Part shown: in pieces, positions 1 through 6,060 of the stretch
How the letters are laid out: each line of letters starts with the position of its first letter
How positions within the stretch are numbered: the stretch's first letter is position 1
Source of the DNA: Thermomicrobiales bacterium
GTDB lineage: Bacteria; Chloroflexota; Chloroflexia; Thermomicrobiales; UBA6265
Assembly: GCA_025928535.1 (NCBI GenBank)
Contig: JAICJJ010000172.1
Span: forward strand, 1-6,416
Direction of reading: 5' to 3'
Length of the DNA stretch: 6,416 bases
Notes under the pieces: model-generated
The model's database searches: none
Told to the model about the DNA's origin: nothing
What the model saw: only the letters and a program-made list of their open reading frames with translations
Program-made: the position numbers and the translations under genes

Positions 1-922
1 CCGGACCGGCGCCGCCACGGTCTGCTCGTCCGATCTGGCCGACATCCGCGCCAATCCGTTCGGCATCCCGTTGCCGGTCGTCCTCGGGCACGAAGGGGCG
101 GGAACCGTCATGGCGGTCGGCTCCGCGGTCGCCGGCATCGCGCCGGGCGCCCGGGTCGCCGCGCATCCGGTCCATCCCTGCGGCGCCTGCGCCGAATGCC
201 GGCGCGGCCTGAGTCATCTCTGCCGCAACCTGAGCCATTTCGGCATCGATCTGGCCGGCACGTTCGCCGAGTCTTTTGTCGCCCGACACGATCGCGTCCG
301 CCGCCTGCCAGACGACGTCGCATTCGCGACCGCCGCGCTGGCCGAGCCGGTTTGCGTTTGCCTGGAAGCGATCCGCCGGGCGCGGGTCGGCGGCGCGCAA
401 TCGCTGCTGATCCTCGGCGACGGTCCGTTCGGCGTGCTGATGGCGCGGCTGGCCGGCCGCGATCCCGATCTCCGGATCGTCGTCGCCGGCCGCCACGATT
501 TCCGGCTCGGTTTCGCCAACGGGGCAATCGTCCGCAACATCCGGGACGTTGGCAATCCGGAAACCCTGCTGCGAGCGGCCAACGGCGGCGACTACGACGC
601 CGCGATTGTCGCCGTGCCCCGCGCCGGCGCGGCGGCGCTCGGGCTGCGGCTGCTCCGGCCACGCGGCCGACTCGTCCTCTTCGCGCCGATTCCGGGCGAA
701 ACGGGGATCGACCTCACGCGCGTCCTGATCAACGAACTCGAAATCCTCGGCGCGGTCAACGACGAGGACCTGTTCGACGAAGCGATGACCTGCCTCGCCG
801 ATCCGGCGCTCCGGCTCGCCGAACTCGTCACCCATTGCTTGCCGCTGATCGAGCATGCCCGGGCGCTCGCCCTGGCCGAGCAGGGCCACGACGCAGCGCT
901 CAAGGTCGCGTTCGTCTTTTGA
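1..922 (+). CDS. Zinc-dependent medium-chain dehydrogenase (sorbitol/threonine dehydrogenase-like), 5' partial
   Basis: NAD(P)-dependent oxidation of a secondary alcohol of a polyol, sugar or similar substrate is the likely reaction; it should be cytosolic. The frame is open from base 2, so the start lies upstream; 306 residues are visible and about 30-40 are probably missing compared with the usual 340 or so. Counting from the first visible codon, catalytic-zinc ligand candidates are C8 (CSSD), H30-E31 (GHEGAG) and E115 (LAEP). The structural-zinc lobe is C60-x2-C63-x2-C66-x7-C74. A Rossmann motif GDGPFG spans residues 139-144. The next beta strand ends in AGRHDFR rather than in the acidic residue typical of NAD-specific members, which hints at NADP use (inference). 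It leads a same-strand cluster, with 28 bp to the dehydratase gene. The family is certain; the substrate is unknown. Confidence 0.9.
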   Translation, partial: RTGAATVCSSDLADIRANPFGIPLPVVLGHEGAGTVMAVGSAVAGIAPGARVAAHPVHPCGACAECRRGLSHLCRNLSHFGIDLAGTFAESFVARHDRVRRLPDDVAFATAALAEPVCVCLEAIRRARVGGAQSLLILGDGPFGVLMARLAGRDPDLRIVVAGRHDFRLGFANGAIVRNIRDVGNPETLLRAANGGDYDAAIVAVPRAGAAALGLRLLRPRGRLVLFAPIPGETGIDLTRVLINELEILGAVNDEDLFDEAMTCLADPALRLAELVTHCLPLIEHARALALAEQGHDAALKVAFVF

Positions 923-950
923 CCGCTCCGGCCGGAGAGGAGGATCGCGC

Positions 951-2120
951 GTGATCATCACCGACGTCGAAGCGATCGTCCTCGACACGGGCAAGAACTA
1001 TCCGAATCCGGCCGACGCGGGCGAAGCGCACGGCGTCCGCTTCGTGTCGCTGGTGAAGATCAGCACCGACGAAGGAATCGTCGGCTGGTCCGACGTCGAA
1101 ACCCAACCGCATGTCGGCAAGGCGATCGTCGACGCCCCGTCGGGCGGCGCGATCGGCTTCGAATCGATTCGCGCCGCGCTCGTCGGCGAAGATCCGCTGG
1201 AGCGGGAACGGCTCTGGCAAAAAATGTACCGCTTCCTCGCCTATTACGGCCGCGCCGGAGCCGGCATGCAGATGATCTCCGGCGTCGATATCGCCCTCTG
1301 GGACATCGCCGGCAAGGCGGCGAGCCAACCGATCCACAAGTTGCTCGGAGCCAAATATCGCGATCGGGTCAAGGGCTACGCTTCGACCCTCTTCCGGCCG
1401 ACGCCCGATCAGATGAAGGAAGCGGTCGCCGGCTATCTGGCGCAAGGCTTCCGGGCGATCAAGTTCGGTTGGGGCGTGTTCGGCTACGATCTCGCGCTCG
1501 ACATCGCGCTGGTTCGGGCGGCGCGCGAAGAAGCCGGTTCCGGCGTCGATCTGATGGTCGATGCCGGCTGGTACGGCACGAAACCAAACGCGCCGTTCAA
1601 GGAGCGGCCGATCAAGGATTGGATCCGGCTGGCCAGCGCTCTCGAAGAACTCGACGTCTTCTGGCTGGAAGATTTTCTCCATCCTGACAACGTCGCCGGC
1701 TACCGCGCCGTGGCCGACCATTGCGCCACGCTCCGGATCGCCGCCGGCGAACAAGCCGCGGGCCACGACGAATTTGTCCGCCTCGCGACCGATGGCGGCG
1801 TCGACGTGCTCCAGCCCGATCTTTCGCGCTGCGGCGGCCTGACGGTCGGCCGGCAAATCGCCGATTTCGCCGCCCGCCGCCAGATCGAATGCGTGCCGCA
1901 CGCCTGGCTGACCGATCTGCTGAAGGCGGCGTCGCTTCACCTCGACGCCTACCTGCCGCATGCGCCCTATCTCGAATACAACGTCTCGTCGGCGTCGCTG
2001 CTGACCAATCTCTGCGCGCCCCGGATCGAACTGACGGACGGCTTCATTCCGGTTCCGACCGGCCCTGGCCTCGGCGTCGAGGTGGACGAGGCGATGGTGC
2101 GACGATACCGTGTGGCGTGA
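951..2120 (+). CDS. Enolase-superfamily acid-sugar dehydratase (mandelate racemase/muconate lactonizing enzyme type)
   Basis: Members of this family abstract the alpha proton of a carboxylate through Mg2+-stabilised enolate chemistry, most often dehydrating sugar acids. The GTG start at 951 is chosen because GGAGAGGAGG (934-943) sits 7 bases upstream and the protein then begins MIITDVEAIVL, the normal family N-terminus; an in-frame extension to 855 would overlap the previous gene. The product is 389 residues, normal length. An N-terminal capping domain is followed by a barrel with K171 (AIKFG), metal ligands D204 (VDAG), E240 (WLEDF) and E267 (AGEQ), and a mandelate-racemase-type dyad D290 (QPDLS) and H317 (PHAW). 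The usual KxK is KFG here, so the second lysine is absent, and the usual WxEEP is WLEDF. These point to a subgroup other than classical mandelate racemase. Its neighbours suggest sugar-acid catabolism. The exact substrate cannot be assigned. Confidence 0.93.
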   Translation: MIITDVEAIVLDTGKNYPNPADAGEAHGVRFVSLVKISTDEGIVGWSDVETQPHVGKAIVDAPSGGAIGFESIRAALVGEDPLERERLWQKMYRFLAYYGRAGAGMQMISGVDIALWDIAGKAASQPIHKLLGAKYRDRVKGYASTLFRPTPDQMKEAVAGYLAQGFRAIKFGWGVFGYDLALDIALVRAAREEAGSGVDLMVDAGWYGTKPNAPFKERPIKDWIRLASALEELDVFWLEDFLHPDNVAGYRAVADHCATLRIAAGEQAAGHDEFVRLATDGGVDVLQPDLSRCGGLTVGRQIADFAARRQIECVPHAWLTDLLKAASLHLDAYLPHAPYLEYNVSSASLLTNLCAPRIELTDGFIPVPTGPGLGVEVDEAMVRRYRVA

Positions 2121-2148
2121 TTGCAGCGTCACGGAGGAGCGAGCGTCG

Positions 2149-3309
2149 ATGGCCGAAATGGTGAGCGAATCCGAATCGCGACGGCCGGACATCTACGACC
2201 GGATCGGCGTCCGGAAGATCATCAACGGCCGCGGCGCGACGACGGCCGTCGGCGGCACGTTGATGTGGCCCGAAGTGGTCACCGCGATGGCGGAGGCCGC
2301 CCAGGCGTTTGTCGTCCTCGACGAGTTGAACGAGCGCGTCGGACAGCGCATTGCCGACGTGACCGGCGCGGAAGCGGGCTACGTCACGAGCGGCTCGGCG
2401 GCAGGCATGGCCCTGGCGGCCGCCGCCTGCATCGCCGGCAGCGACCCGGAACTGATCCGTCGCCTGCCGAACAGCAAAGGGATGCGCAACGAAATCATCA
2501 TTCACCGGTCGCATCGAATCGGCTATGACCAGATGTTTCGGGTGGGCGGCGGCAAACTGGTCGAAATCGGACTGGCGAGCGCCACCGCGCCGTGGGAACT
2601 CGAGCGAGCGCTTTCGGATCGAACGGCCGCGGTCGCGTGGATCGATTCCCGGAACACCGGGTCAGGCGCGCTCGACTTTCCATCCGTCGTCGCGATGGCG
2701 CACGCCCGCAACGTGCCGGTCATCGTCGATGCGGCATCGACGCTGCCGCCGATCGACCATTTGCGCTGCTGGATTGAATGGGGCGCGGACCTGGTCATTT
2801 ACAGCGGAGGGAAAGGGATTCGGGGACCGCAGGACTCTGGTCTCCTCGCCGGCCGGCGCGACTTGATCGAAGCGGCGCGCGCCAACGGCAATCCACGCGC
2901 GGGCGTCGGCCGGGGAATGAAAGTCAGCAAGGAAGCGATGGTCGGCCTGTGGGTCGCGCTCGACCGCTTCACGGCGACAAACCACGCGGATGAGCGCCGG
3001 ATCCATGTTGCTGAGGCAGAACAAATCGTCGCCAGCGTCGCCGATCGAGGCGACGTGCGCTGTGCGGTGGAAGACGACTGGGAGGCATGGCCGGCTCCCG
3101 TCGTGCGCCTCTTCCCGATCGAGGGCCGTTGGGCGCCGGCCGCGGTTCGAGCCAGTCTGGCGTCCGGAGACCCGTCGATCCATCTCAACGTCGAAAACGG
3201 CGGCTTAATGATCAGCACGCATTGCCTGGCGCCCGGCGACGCGGAGACGATCGGCGACCGGATTTGCGCGGCGCTCGATCAGGTTGGCGCGGCGAGTCCT
3301 GCCCCATGA
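2149..3309 (+). CDS. SelA-like PLP-dependent enzyme (aminotransferase class V fold)
   Basis: This is a fold-type I PLP enzyme related to L-seryl-tRNA(Sec) selenium transferase and to D-glucosaminate-6-phosphate ammonia-lyase. Such stand-alone homologues probably catalyse beta-eliminations or aldol-type cleavages of amino or hydroxy acids. Visible features are IYDRIGVRKIINGRGATT near the N-terminus, the phosphate-binding SGSAAG at residues 81-86, the HRSHRIGYDQM segment conserved in the group, D194 (VIVDAAS) for the pyridine nitrogen, and the Schiff-base lysine K222 in SGGKG. The length of 386 residues is typical for the short SelA-like group. ATG 2149 is preferred because GGAGGAG (2133-2139) lies 9 bases upstream; a GTG at 2110 would overlap the dehydratase gene, and ATG 2158 is a weaker alternative. 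It follows the dehydratase by 28 bp and is probably co-transcribed. It is unlikely to be true SelA, because no selB or tRNA-Sec is seen and the gene sits among sugar-catabolic enzymes. Confidence 0.9.
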   Translation: MAEMVSESESRRPDIYDRIGVRKIINGRGATTAVGGTLMWPEVVTAMAEAAQAFVVLDELNERVGQRIADVTGAEAGYVTSGSAAGMALAAAACIAGSDPELIRRLPNSKGMRNEIIIHRSHRIGYDQMFRVGGGKLVEIGLASATAPWELERALSDRTAAVAWIDSRNTGSGALDFPSVVAMAHARNVPVIVDAASTLPPIDHLRCWIEWGADLVIYSGGKGIRGPQDSGLLAGRRDLIEAARANGNPRAGVGRGMKVSKEAMVGLWVALDRFTATNHADERRIHVAEAEQIVASVADRGDVRCAVEDDWEAWPAPVVRLFPIEGRWAPAAVRASLASGDPSIHLNVENGGLMISTHCLAPGDAETIGDRICAALDQVGAASPAP

Positions 3310-3326
3310 GGAGCCGCCGACCTCTG

Positions 3327-3412
3327 GTCATCCTGAGCGGAGTCGAAGGATCTCGTCGTTTTCCCCGACCTGCCGACTCGGGACGAGATGCTTCGACTTC
3401 GCTCGGCATGAC
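3327..3412. repeat. Palindromic repeat element 1 (REP-like)
   Basis: Two 31-base arms, 3327-3357 and 3382-3412, are inverted copies. The left arm starts GTCATCCTGAGCGGAGTC and the right arm, read in reverse complement, starts GTCATGCCGAGCGAAGTC. Only a few positions mismatch, and a 24-base loop separates the arms. It begins 17 bases after the stop of the PLP enzyme, so it may also work as a bidirectional transcription barrier, although no T-run follows. Elements with GTCATCCTGAGC/GAAGCATCTCG arms recur in many environmental bacterial genomes (recollection, not a search). No protein is encoded. Confidence 0.85.
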
Positions 3413-3430
3413 GGGGGCGCGGACGCGCCC

Positions 3431-3459
3431 TTGCGCCGGCGCCCGACTTGACATATAAT
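3431..3459 (+). promoter_or_regulatory. Candidate sigma70-type promoter
   Basis: A perfect -10 hexamer TATAAT lies at 3454-3459, with TTGCGC at 3431-3436 exactly 17 bases upstream as a -35. A consensus TTGACA (3448-3453) directly abuts the -10 with no spacer and cannot serve as its -35. AT-rich hexamers stand out in this GC-rich sequence. The expected start is near 3466, upstream of a structured leader. No convincing gene follows on this strand before mreB. Confidence 0.55.
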
Positions 3460-3461
3460 CC

Positions 3462-3553
3462 GGTTGCCAGCGAGGCAATCCGCACGGAGCGCCGAACTGG
3501 TCCCCCGACTGGCGGTCCGGTTTCCCCCCTTCCCTCCCCGGGCCGCCAGTTCG
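3462..3553 (+). promoter_or_regulatory. Structured leader with small hairpin and GC-rich terminator-like hairpin
   Basis: A small hairpin pairs 3462-3468 with 3474-3480 (one G-U). A large hairpin pairs ACTGGCGGTCCGG (3508-3520) with CCGGGCCGCCAGT (3538-3550), a 13-bp stem with one G-U and a 17-base pyrimidine loop, followed by TCGTATTTTG. It could be a weak intrinsic terminator, an attenuator, or the body of a small RNA made from the promoter at 3431-3459. The left flank CGAACTGG (3493-3500) can pair perfectly with CCAGTTCG (3546-3553), competing with the large stem. No known riboswitch class is recognised. Confidence 0.45.
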
Positions 3554-3577
3554 TATTTTGCGTGATTCACCCAATTC

Positions 3578-3590
3578 AGGAACAAACATG
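3578..3590 (+). other. Orphan translation start (AGGAA plus ATG) without a convincing gene
   Basis: AGGAA at 3578-3582 is followed 5 bases later by ATG 3588. Together with the upstream promoter and leader this looks like the front of an expressed gene. The frame stays open to 3929, but it runs through palindromic element 2 and then antisense to the minus-strand gene ending at 3773. Its residues look like non-coding translation. The original coding sequence was probably lost or truncated. Confidence 0.35.
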
Positions 3591-3639
3591 CGATTCCCCG
3601 CCGGAGCGACCGCGCCGCCTGGTGGTCCGATCGGCGTCC

Positions 3640-3730
3640 ATCGTCATGCCAGGGCCGCGGCCGAAGCATCTCGGTTCCTCGGCATGAGCGGTCTGCTCAG
3701 CCGAGATCCTTCCTTCGTCAGGATGACGAT
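3640..3730. repeat. Palindromic repeat element 2, inverted relative to element 1 and degenerate
   Basis: Outer arms ATCGTCAT (3640-3647) and ATGACGAT (3723-3730) are perfect inverted copies. Inside them, GAAGCATCTCGG (3663-3674) faces CCGAGATCCTTC (3701-3712), and CTCGG (3670-3674) pairs with CCGAG (3701-3705). The arm carrying GTCATGCC comes first here and the arm carrying GTCATCCTGA (in reverse complement) comes second, opposite to element 1. The arms differ by several substitutions and a small indel, so it looks older or more decayed. It lies 42 bases from the stop of the minus-strand gene. Confidence 0.7.
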
Positions 3731-3772
3731 TGGGGCTGTCGGTCTCCTCAGTGCGTTGGACGCCTGCACACG

Positions 3773-4177
3773 TCAGCCGGCCGATGCTGCGGCGCGTTCC
3801 GCGTCGGTCGGCTCGTCGCCGTCGGGCCAGCGATGGGGTCCGGCGTGCGCGCTGTCGCAGAGCAGGATCGCTTCGGGGCGGCGCGCCACCGGCCGCATCG
3901 CCAGCGTGGCGATTCCCTGCCGGCGGTGAACGGGAAAATCGGGCGGAAGGCGATGGTCGCGGGCGGCGCACCAGGCCCGTTCGATCTCGTCGCCGAAGCC
4001 GGCGAATCGGCGCTCGGCCGCGGTTGGCCGCCGGCGTTTCGGTTCGTCCGACCGCTGCGGCGACGGGCCGGCGCTTTTCGCTCGGGCCGCGGCCGGCGGC
4101 GATTCCCGACTCGCTGGGCGTTTCGGCGCTTCGGCGTCCGGTTCAGGCGCAGGGGGCTCCACGGCGCGTTCTCCCAT
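3773..4177 (-). CDS. Uncharacterised 134-residue protein with Pro/Ala/Glu-rich N-terminus
   Basis: I do not recognise the family. The reading frame is supported by strongly G/C-biased third positions throughout, by a composition richer in D, E, F, L and W than the arginine-dominated alternative frames, and by its position divergent from mreB. Residues 1 to about 50 are a low-complexity, charged, probably disordered tail rich in P, A, E, K and R. From about residue 55 ([15 protein letters not shown]) there appears to be a small folded domain containing [18 protein letters not shown] and [12 protein letters not shown]. No signal peptide, membrane segment or known catalytic motif is visible. ATG at 4177 lacks a clear Shine-Dalgarno, so a shorter product starting further in is possible. 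It is convergent with the catabolic cluster, and the repeats lie between their 3' ends. Confidence 0.55.
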   Translation of the reverse strand: MGERAVEPPAPEPDAEAPKRPASRESPPAAARAKSAGPSPQRSDEPKRRRPTAAERRFAGFGDEIERAWCAARDHRLPPDFPVHRRQGIATLAMRPVARRPEAILLCDSAHAGPHRWPDGDEPTDAERAAASAG

Positions 4178-4315
4178 AGTGGAACGCGGCCGCGGCCGCC
4201 GCGCCGTTCGGACGGGGTGAGGCGACCCCTATGGTACTATGCCGGGCAGCATGAACCGAACCGGCGCCCTCCGCGCCGTTGCCGTCCTCCGTCGAAGGAA
4301 CCGGAGCGCGACCGC
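4178..4315. promoter_or_regulatory. Divergent intergenic region upstream of mreB
   Basis: This 138-bp gap separates the starts of two divergent genes. The one AT-rich island is TATGGTACTAT (4230-4240), almost self-complementary around GTAC. For mreB, TATGGT (4230-4235) with TTCGGA (4207-4212) gives a 17-base spacer, a modest promoter. On the opposite strand the same island reads ATAGTACCATA and could supply a -10 for the minus-strand gene. These are weak matches, and promoter identity is inference from position and base composition. Confidence 0.35.
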
Positions 4316-5320
4316 GTGCCCAAACAGATTGGCATCGATCTCGGGACAGCCAACGTCCTCGTCTTCGTTCGCGGTCGTGGCATCGTCATCAATGAGCCGT
4401 CGGTGGTGGCGATTTCGGCCAAAGACGGCAAGGTGAAGGCGGTCGGGCTCGAAGCGCGGAACATGCTCGGGCGCGAGCCGCGCGAGACGATCGAAGTCGT
4501 CCGCCCGATGCGCGACGGGGTGATCGCCGACTACGTCGTCACCCAGGAAATGCTCCGCTACTTCATCAACAAGAGTTGCGGCCGCTTTTCCCTGATCCGG
4601 CCCGACGTGATGATCTGCGTGCCGGCCGGCGTGACCGGGGTCGAGCGCCGCGCCGTCCGCGACGCCGCGCTCAACGCCGGGGCGCGCCGCGCCTACCTGA
4701 TCAGCGAACCGCTGGCGGCGGCGATCGGGGCGCGGGTGCCGGTGGCGGACCCGTCCGGCAACATGATCATCGACATCGGCGGCGGCACGACCGAGGTGGC
4801 GGTCATCTCGCTCAACGGCATCGTCGTCGCCCGCTCCCTGCGGGTCGGCGGCAATCGTTTCGACGAATCGATCGGCAACTACATCAAGCGCAAGTACAAC
4901 CTGCGGATCGGCGAGCGGACGGCCGAGGAAGTCAAGATCGCCATCGGCAGCGCGATGCCGTCGGACGAGGAAATCCGGATGGAAGTGCGTGGCCGGGACG
5001 AAGTGGCGGGCTTGCCGCGGACGATCCAGATTCGCGCCAACGAAGTGACCGACGCCATCACCGAGCCGCTGGAAGCGATCATCGGCGCGGTGCGGGCGGT
5101 GCTGGAAGAAACGCCGCCGGAACTGTCGTCCGACATCATCGACAAGGGGATGATCCTGACCGGCGGCGGCGCCATGCTGCGGCACCTGCCCGACTTGCTG
5201 ATGGAAGTGACCGGCGTTCCCTGCTACGTCGCCGACGACCCCCTCTCCTGCGTCGCCGTCGGCACCGGCCTCGCGCTGGAGCACATGGACATCCTGCGGG
5301 ACAGTTTGGAAGAACCGTAG
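4316..5320 (+). CDS. mreB: Rod-shape-determining protein MreB
   Basis: MreB is the bacterial actin homologue that forms membrane-bound filaments guiding lateral cell-wall synthesis. From GTG 4316 the protein is 334 residues, normal for the family; the frame is open far upstream, but residues before [13 protein letters not shown] are not MreB-like. GGAG (4302-4305) lies 10 bases before the start. Actin-fold signatures are phosphate 1 at residues 8-13 (DLGTAN), the SEPLAAAIG segment with E131, phosphate 2 at 153-160 (DIGGGTTE), and the adenosine loop at 278-288 ([11 protein letters not shown]). [20 protein letters not shown] is typical MreB. The C-terminus (287-334) is encoded by sequence that recurs downstream at 6061-6207. 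No mreC or mreD follows; a toxin-antitoxin pair sits there instead. It may be a second mreB or a stand-alone gene of a lineage where the cluster is split. Confidence 0.96.
   Translation: MPKQIGIDLGTANVLVFVRGRGIVINEPSVVAISAKDGKVKAVGLEARNMLGREPRETIEVVRPMRDGVIADYVVTQEMLRYFINKSCGRFSLIRPDVMICVPAGVTGVERRAVRDAALNAGARRAYLISEPLAAAIGARVPVADPSGNMIIDIGGGTTEVAVISLNGIVVARSLRVGGNRFDESIGNYIKRKYNLRIGERTAEEVKIAIGSAMPSDEEIRMEVRGRDEVAGLPRTIQIRANEVTDAITEPLEAIIGAVRAVLEETPPELSSDIIDKGMILTGGGAMLRHLPDLLMEVTGVPCYVADDPLSCVAVGTGLALEHMDILRDSLEEP
5174..5320 (+). repeat. Direct repeat, left copy (3' end of mreB)
   Basis: These 147 bases encode MreB residues 287-334 plus the stop. They recur 887 bases downstream at 6061-6207 with 7 substitutions and no indels (140 of 147 identical). 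The longest identical block is 55 bases (5265-5319), ending one base before the end of the stop codon; another of 44 bases spans 5219-5262. The repeat bounds a 740-bp segment containing the antitoxin and toxin genes. Confidence 0.97.
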
Positions 5321-5388
5321 GCCGCCGCGCGACCGATTACCATGACTCCAGCCAACGCGGCATTGCACGAGCTTCAGCGGAGTCGGCC

Positions 5389-5661
5389 ATGGACACGAAA
5401 TTGACGGAACGCGAATTGGCAGCGGCGCTGTCTGATGTGCTCGATCGGGTCCGGCGCGGCGAACGGTTCGTCGTCGAACGCGACGGAACTCCTCTGGCGA
5501 CCCTCGTTCCGCCGGCCCAACCTGTGGCGGTCGGCATCTCCGGACGCGATCTTGTCGCCCGGCTCGGCAAATTGCGCGTGCCGGACGATGGTTTCGTCGA
5601 CGAGATCGAGCGGGCGCGCTCGGAATTGCCGCCGCTCAGGTCGCCGCAATGGCTCGGCTGA
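5389..5661 (+). CDS. Phd/YefM-family antitoxin
   Basis: This is the antitoxin of a type II toxin-antitoxin pair: it neutralises the PIN toxin encoded next to it and should repress its own operon through the N-terminal DNA-binding domain. The protein is 90 residues, typical length. Residues 1-42 show the Phd/YefM pattern: TERELAAALSDVLDRVRRGE, then FVVERDGTPLATLVP, the beta-hairpin that follows the dimerisation helix. Residues of about 43-90, with GRDLVARLGKLRVPDDGF and an acidic helix, should be the toxin-binding tail. ATG 5389 is chosen for its GGAG (5379-5382) 6 bases upstream and the good N-terminal fit. The frame is open upstream but is an mreB shadow there. It starts 68 bases after the mreB stop and overlaps the toxin gene by 13 bases, implying coupled translation. 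Confidence 0.9.
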   Translation: MDTKLTERELAAALSDVLDRVRRGERFVVERDGTPLATLVPPAQPVAVGISGRDLVARLGKLRVPDDGFVDEIERARSELPPLRSPQWLG

Positions 5662-6056
5662 TCGACACGAGCGTTTTCATACAGTTGGAGCGTCGCGGTC
5701 TCCCCTTGGAGATGGTCGTGGCCGGCATGATCGACGAGTCGTATGCGCTGGCGGCGATTACGGCGGCCGAGTTGCTCTATGGCGTGGAACGGGCGGACAC
5801 GTCAGAGCGGCTCACGAAACGGACGACATTCGTCGAGGCCATGTTGTCGGCGGTTCCGGTCATTCCGTTCGATTTGCCGGTTGCGCGAATGCATGCCCGC
5901 ATCTGGGCCAGGTTGGACGCCGCCGGCCGCCGGATCGGACCCTATGATCTGCTCGTCGCGGCCACCGCTCTCGCCATCGGCTATGACGTTCTGACGTTCA
6001 ACGTCAGTGAATTCGAACGTGTGCCGGGATTGACTGTTCTGCGACCGAACTGGTGA
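5649..6056 (+). CDS. vapC: PIN-domain toxin, VapC family
   Basis: VapC toxins are Mg2+-dependent endoribonucleases that usually cut tRNA or rRNA and arrest growth when the antitoxin is degraded. The product has 135 residues, normal for the family. The acidic site is visible: D6 (LIDTSVFI), E41 (AAELLYGVERA) and D100 (GPYDLLVAATAL). The usual fourth acidic position falls in LTFNVSEFERVPGL, where N118 and E121 are candidates. N at this place is common, so the enzyme looks intact. ATG 5649 lies inside the antitoxin gene (13-base overlap), the standard type II layout. The stop at 6054-6056 lies 4 bases before the ATG that opens the second mreB fragment. The partner is Phd-like rather than AbrB- or RHH-type VapB, a known combination. 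Confidence 0.93.
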   Translation: MARLIDTSVFIQLERRGLPLEMVVAGMIDESYALAAITAAELLYGVERADTSERLTKRTTFVEAMLSAVPVIPFDLPVARMHARIWARLDAAGRRIGPYDLLVAATALAIGYDVLTFNVSEFERVPGLTVLRPNW

Positions 6057-6060
6057 TGCG

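Noticed and set aside
900..2192. Long open frame on the minus strand opposite the dehydratase gene
   Set aside because: It is a GC-driven shadow. The plus strand shows full family motifs, a ribosome binding site and normal length; the minus translation has no recognisable domain.
2149..3309. Reading the PLP enzyme as true selenocysteine synthase (selA)
   Set aside because: The protein is shorter than typical bacterial SelA, sits in a sugar-catabolic cluster, and no selenocysteine machinery or tRNA is visible.
3588..3929. Plus-strand open frame after the AGGAA-ATG signal
   Set aside because: It translates through a palindromic repeat and then antisense to the minus-strand gene, with no domain-like composition. 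Only the start signals were kept.
3576..3971. Alternative minus-strand frame overlapping the uncharacterised gene
   Set aside because: It is arginine- and proline-dominated, runs through palindromic element 2 and fits coding bias less well than the frame at 3773-4177.
3833..4315. In-frame upstream extension of mreB
   Set aside because: The extra 161 residues are arginine-rich nonsense antisense to another probable gene. MreB homology begins at [10 protein letters not shown], and a GGAG precedes the GTG at 4316.
5321..5388. Possible continuation of the direct repeat past the mreB stop
   Set aside because: Comparison with bases after 6207 shows no similarity; the repeat stops at the stop codon in both copies.
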